A DNA stretch of 7,191 bases from an uncultured Clostridia bacterium (GTDB lineage: Bacteria; Bacillota; Clostridia; Christensenellales; UBA1242), in NCBI GenBank assembly GCA_937900575.1, contig CALCEI010000018.1:1-7191 (forward strand), given 5' to 3'. Below, one piece after another: positions 5,401 to 7,191 of the stretch; positions within the stretch are counted from its first letter, which is position 1; every line of letters begins with the position of its first letter. The notes beneath the pieces are model-generated. The model was not told where the DNA came from and did no database searches. It worked only from the letters and a program-made list of their open reading frames with translations. The translations under genes were made by a program, and so were the position numbers.

Positions 5401-5667
5401 TTAGCCTTTTAATCCTCTACTTTGTCTATCCATATCTTCAACTACGATATCACAAATTTCGCCTTGAGTTGCACACCATTTAAGCACGTCCCATGGTTCG
5501 TTTGTGTGGAAGTGGATTTTTACAGTTTCGGAATATTGACCAAGACCATCACCAACACAAATCAAACAATCACCCTTAAAGTTATTCAAAAAATAATCTT
5601 TAATTTTTGCTTCTTCCAAATTTGTACCTTCAATCAAAAGTTGTGTATCGTATCTAAATTCAATCAT
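5401..5667 (-). CDS. Stand-alone FakA/YloV C-terminal-type domain protein
   Basis: 88 residues that match one subdomain of the C-terminal half of FakA/YloV (DAK-phosphatase type; FakA is the fatty-acid kinase ATP-binding subunit). The matching order is YDTQLLIEG (as in YCTEFLI), GDCLICVGDG (as in GDSLVVVGDD), VKIHFHTNEPWDVL (as in VKVHVHTNDPGEVL), then GEICDIVVEDMDRQ (as in GEL..IKIENMREQ). The DhaL kinase domain that binds ATP is absent, so it is not a kinase alone. I know similar short proteins in Clostridia annotated 'kinase to dihydroxyacetone kinase', so this is probably a real small family rather than a fragment. Support for a live gene: an own promoter, GGGAG at 5674-5678, 6-base spacing, and an own terminator. 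It might act with a partner such as a DegV/FakB-type or DhaL protein encoded elsewhere (inference). Confidence 0.8.
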   Translation of the reverse strand: MIEFRYDTQLLIEGTNLEEAKIKDYFLNNFKGDCLICVGDGLGQYSETVKIHFHTNEPWDVLKWCATQGEICDIVVEDMDRQSRGLKG

Positions 5668-5690
5668 AATTTTCTCCCATCAATGCTCCT

Positions 5691-5719
5691 ATTATGAAAT
5701 AAAACAAAAAAAAAGTAAA
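5691..5719 (-). promoter_or_regulatory. Promoter of the FakA-C-like gene
   Basis: TTTACT (4/6 -35, 5714-5719), a 17-base spacer and CATAAT (5/6 -10, 5691-5696). The predicted start is an A at about 5684, 17 bases before the ATG. The -35 lies in the descending arm of the upstream terminator and the spacer contains its T-run. Confidence 0.5.
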
Positions 5720-5735
5720 GCAAAATTGCTTCACT
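5706..5735 (-). terminator. Terminator of the tdk-superoxide reductase unit
   Basis: On the minus strand GTGAAGCA pairs with TGCTTTAC (one G-U) around loop ATTT. A-T and G-U pairs extend the stem, and a run of nine T follows. It begins 2 bases after the superoxide reductase stop. Confidence 0.85.
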
Positions 5736-5737
5736 CT

Positions 5738-6118
5738 TTATTCAACGTCCTTTTTCCATAATCCGTGTTGATTGCAGTAAGCATAAAGTGTGCTTCCTGG
5801 CACGTGTGGGAAAGTTGCTTGTGGTTTTTCATTTGGTCCAAAGTGGAAACTTAAACACACATTGTCCCCTTCCAACAAAAGTGTTGTAATATAATGGTTT
5901 TCTTCCATCACATGTGGCACACTTGCGACAATAAATTCGCCAACCAATTCGTAAGTTGGAATGTGCTTTTCTTCGTCGCAATCAACACTGTTTGGCACAA
6001 GTGTTTTCATTGGTTCGCCACAACAACGAATTCCACAATTTTCACACGTGCAATCCACAAGTATTTCCACCAAAGCACCACACTTGTTGCATCTTTTTAA
6101 AACATAGTCTTTTTTCAT
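5738..6118 (-). CDS. Superoxide reductase, desulfoferrodoxin family
   Basis: 126 residues. Superoxide reductase reduces superoxide to hydrogen peroxide without making oxygen, using reduced rubredoxin in anaerobes. The C-terminal domain has the full [Fe(His)4Cys] site: H52 (EKHIP, with E50 and K51), H69 (VPHVMEE), H75 (NHYI), and C115 and H118 (AYCNQHGLW). The N-terminal part has the desulforedoxin-type cysteines C10, C13, C32 and C33 (RCNKCG ... CCGEPM) that would bind a second iron. It also has three further cysteines, C23, C25 and C28 (DCTCENC). AAGGAG at 6126-6131, 7 bases before the ATG, fixes the start. The longer reading from 6217 lies inside tdk and adds 33 residues foreign to the family. 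It follows tdk by one base, so the two are cotranscribed. Confidence 0.92.
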   Translation of the reverse strand: MKKDYVLKRCNKCGALVEILVDCTCENCGIRCCGEPMKTLVPNSVDCDEEKHIPTYELVGEFIVASVPHVMEENHYITTLLLEGDNVCLSFHFGPNEKPQATFPHVPGSTLYAYCNQHGLWKKDVE

Positions 6119-6119
6119 A

Positions 6120-6665
6120 TTATTTCTCCTTTTTAAAACAATGGTAGCATCTTGCTTCGTATCTGTTTTCTGTGCCAACCATAACTTCTGGGCCGTCATG
6201 CATAACGTGGCCATCAATTATGCGCGCATTGACTTTTGCCTTTGCACCGCACTTGCAAATTGAAGGTATTTCTTCAAGGTCATCTGCAAGTTCAACAAGA
6301 CGTTTGCTTCCTTCAAATAATCTTGTTTGGAAATTGGTAAGCAAACCATAACAAACAACCGGCACTTTTTCAGTTAAATCTTTAAGTTGCTCCACTTGTG
6401 TTTCAGTCAAAAATTGGCATTCATCAACAATGATGATATCTGGCAAAATTTTATTGTAAAGGTCAAAAAAATTATCTTCTTTTTTAACTGCTTCACACTC
6501 TGCTTCCAAGCCAATTCTTGATGTCACTTTTGCACTACGAGTGTCCACTTCTGGCTTTGCCAAAAGCACCTTGTACCCCTTTTGCATATAGTTAAATCTG
6601 CACATCAATGCTTGTGCAGTTTTGCTTGAACCCATAACCCCAAATCTATAAACTAATTTATTCAT
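6120..6665 (-). CDS. tdk: Thymidine kinase, type II
   Basis: 181 residues, normal for the family. It phosphorylates thymidine with ATP to dTMP in the salvage pathway. The P-loop is GVMGSSKT (residues 9-16), with Ser in place of the common Gly before Lys. Walker B and the catalytic Glu are VDECQF (D81, E82). The substrate lasso region is YGLLTNFQTRLFEGSKRLVE (106-125). Four structural zinc cysteines are present, C137, C139, C173 and C176. The start matches the family N-terminus (KLVYRFGVMGSSKT). No Shine-Dalgarno precedes the ATG, while a promoter places transcription start at the ATG itself, so the mRNA is probably leaderless. The last codons carry the Shine-Dalgarno of the superoxide reductase gene. 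Confidence 0.95.
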   Translation of the reverse strand: MNKLVYRFGVMGSSKTAQALMCRFNYMQKGYKVLLAKPEVDTRSAKVTSRIGLEAECEAVKKEDNFFDLYNKILPDIIIVDECQFLTETQVEQLKDLTEKVPVVCYGLLTNFQTRLFEGSKRLVELADDLEEIPSICKCGAKAKVNARIIDGHVMHDGPEVMVGTENRYEARCYHCFKKEK

Positions 6666-6671
6666 GCAAAC

Positions 6672-6700
6672 ATTCTAATAAACCCGCCACCAAAAGTCAA
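6672..6700 (-). promoter_or_regulatory. Promoter of tdk, predicted leaderless
   Basis: TTGACT (5/6 -35, 6695-6700), a 17-base spacer and TAGAAT (5/6 -10, 6672-6677). Exactly six bases separate the -10 from the ATG, so +1 falls on the A of the start codon. Confidence 0.65.
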
Positions 6701-6709
6701 ACACAAAAC

Positions 6710-6741
6710 AAAAAAAGAGCAAATTTTGTTTGCTCTTTTTT
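6710..6741 (-). terminator. Terminator after the methionyl-tRNA synthetase-like gene
   Basis: AGAGCAAA pairs perfectly with TTTGCTCT around a 5-base loop. An A-run on one side and seven T on the other extend it. It starts 6 bases past the stop and could also work on the other strand. Confidence 0.88.
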
Positions 6742-6747
6742 CTAAAA

Positions 6748-7191
6748 TTATTCTGCAAATTGTGCAAGTTGTGATGGATGTTTTCTAAAGAAATCTTCTT
6801 TTTCTTGCAAGGTTACAACTTTTGGTGAAGTTGCATCTTTAAACACTTCATAATAATTTGCAAAAGCGTAATCCCAACTGAACGCTTTTGATTCTTCAAA
6901 ACCAAGATAATCACACACTTTTTTGGTGCCAACTGGTCCAATTGGATGCAACAACAAGTTTGCAACATAAATGTATTGTAAAGTATCTGCAATAAGTTGA
7001 AGTTTATCTTCTTCTGTTGCGTTGTCATTATAATTTTTTACCCAATATTTATTTATATTTCTTACAAACACGTCAACGCAGTTGATAACTTGATGGAATT
7101 TTTTATCTGCCATAAATCTTTCATAATTCAAAATGGCATTTGCGCATTCAAGTTTAACTTCATCTTTTGCTTCTTTGGTTGGCAACTTACC
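6748..7191 (-). CDS. metG: Methionyl-tRNA synthetase-like protein, C-terminal part
   Basis: Partial gene that runs off the right edge; 147 codons are open to the window end (the first visible residues read GKLPTKEA). It corresponds to the class I methionyl-tRNA synthetase helical anticodon-binding domain, which begins soon after the NR..F..GK.P segment. FHQVINCVDVFVRNINKYWVK fits the helix that in MetRS reads like F..AL..VW.LV...NKYI..TAPW, and LLLHPIGPVGTKKVCDYLGF fits LL.PF.P.T..KI...LG. The usual APW is replaced by VKNYND. The protein ends at FFRKHPSQLAQFAE, with no C-terminal tRNA-binding (Trbp111-like) domain. The HIGH and KMSKS motifs are outside the window, so activity cannot be judged. 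A related class I tRNA ligase-like protein is the main alternative. The TTG at 7183-7185 is not a real start. Confidence 0.75.
   Translation of the reverse strand, partial: GKLPTKEAKDEVKLECANAILNYERFMADKKFHQVINCVDVFVRNINKYWVKNYNDNATEEDKLQLIADTLQYIYVANLLLHPIGPVGTKKVCDYLGFEESKAFSWDYAFANYYEVFKDATSPKVVTLQEKEDFFRKHPSQLAQFAE

Noticed and set aside
6119..6217. N-terminal extension of the superoxide reductase to 6217
   Set aside because: The added 33 residues are tdk read in another frame, and the ATG at 6118 has a strong Shine-Dalgarno and matches the family start.
6813..7028. Minus-strand ORF of 71 codons
   Set aside because: An out-of-frame shadow of the methionyl-tRNA synthetase-like gene, which has clear family features in its own frame.

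Overview
The window is AT-rich bacterial DNA in which every supported gene lies on the minus strand, so transcription runs right to left (high to low coordinates). The rpmH-rnpA-yidD-yidC-jag block, plain AGGAG-type Shine-Dalgarno sites, a YidC without the long N-terminal periplasmic domain of proteobacteria, a desulfoferrodoxin-type superoxide reductase and a surface protein with MBG/YDG-like repeats together suggest an anaerobic, probably gut-associated, low-GC Firmicute of the Clostridia. The exact lineage cannot be fixed from this sequence alone.

Layout from right to left, in the direction of transcription. (1) 6748-7191 is the C-terminal end of a methionyl-tRNA synthetase-like gene, closed by a strong terminator. 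(2) 5738-6665 is a two-gene unit: thymidine kinase (tdk), with a promoter placed so that its mRNA should be leaderless, and a superoxide reductase one base downstream, then a terminator. (3) 5401-5667 is a single gene for a stand-alone FakA/YloV C-terminal-type domain, with its own promoter and terminator. (4) 3612-5276 encodes a 554-residue secreted, membrane-anchored repeat protein with an extended -10 promoter and a terminator. (5) 2284-3532 holds a 13-codon mini-ORF, an HD-domain phosphohydrolase and a divergent CYTH-like protein, then a terminator. (6) 1-2237 is the conserved rpmH-rnpA-yidD-yidC-jag operon, cut off inside jag at the left edge.

Functionally, the left operon joins ribosome and RNase P components (L34, RnpA) to membrane protein insertion (YidD, YidC) and an RNA-binding regulator (Jag/KhpB). 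The middle and right genes are small independent units. The HD and CYTH-like pair hints at nucleotide or polyphosphate hydrolysis, tdk is thymidine salvage, and the superoxide reductase is oxygen defence for an anaerobe.

The most notable signals are regulatory. Promoters are embedded in the terminators of the upstream genes before rpmH and before the FakA-like gene. tdk appears leaderless. rpmH has a leader of about 98 nt that can fold into a three-way junction. The CYTH-like gene has a perfectly placed Shine-Dalgarno whose only partner is an ATA codon. A mini-ORF has its start codon inside a hairpin. I found no mobile element, CRISPR array, tRNA or rRNA, and no gene-free stretch longer than about 200 bases.
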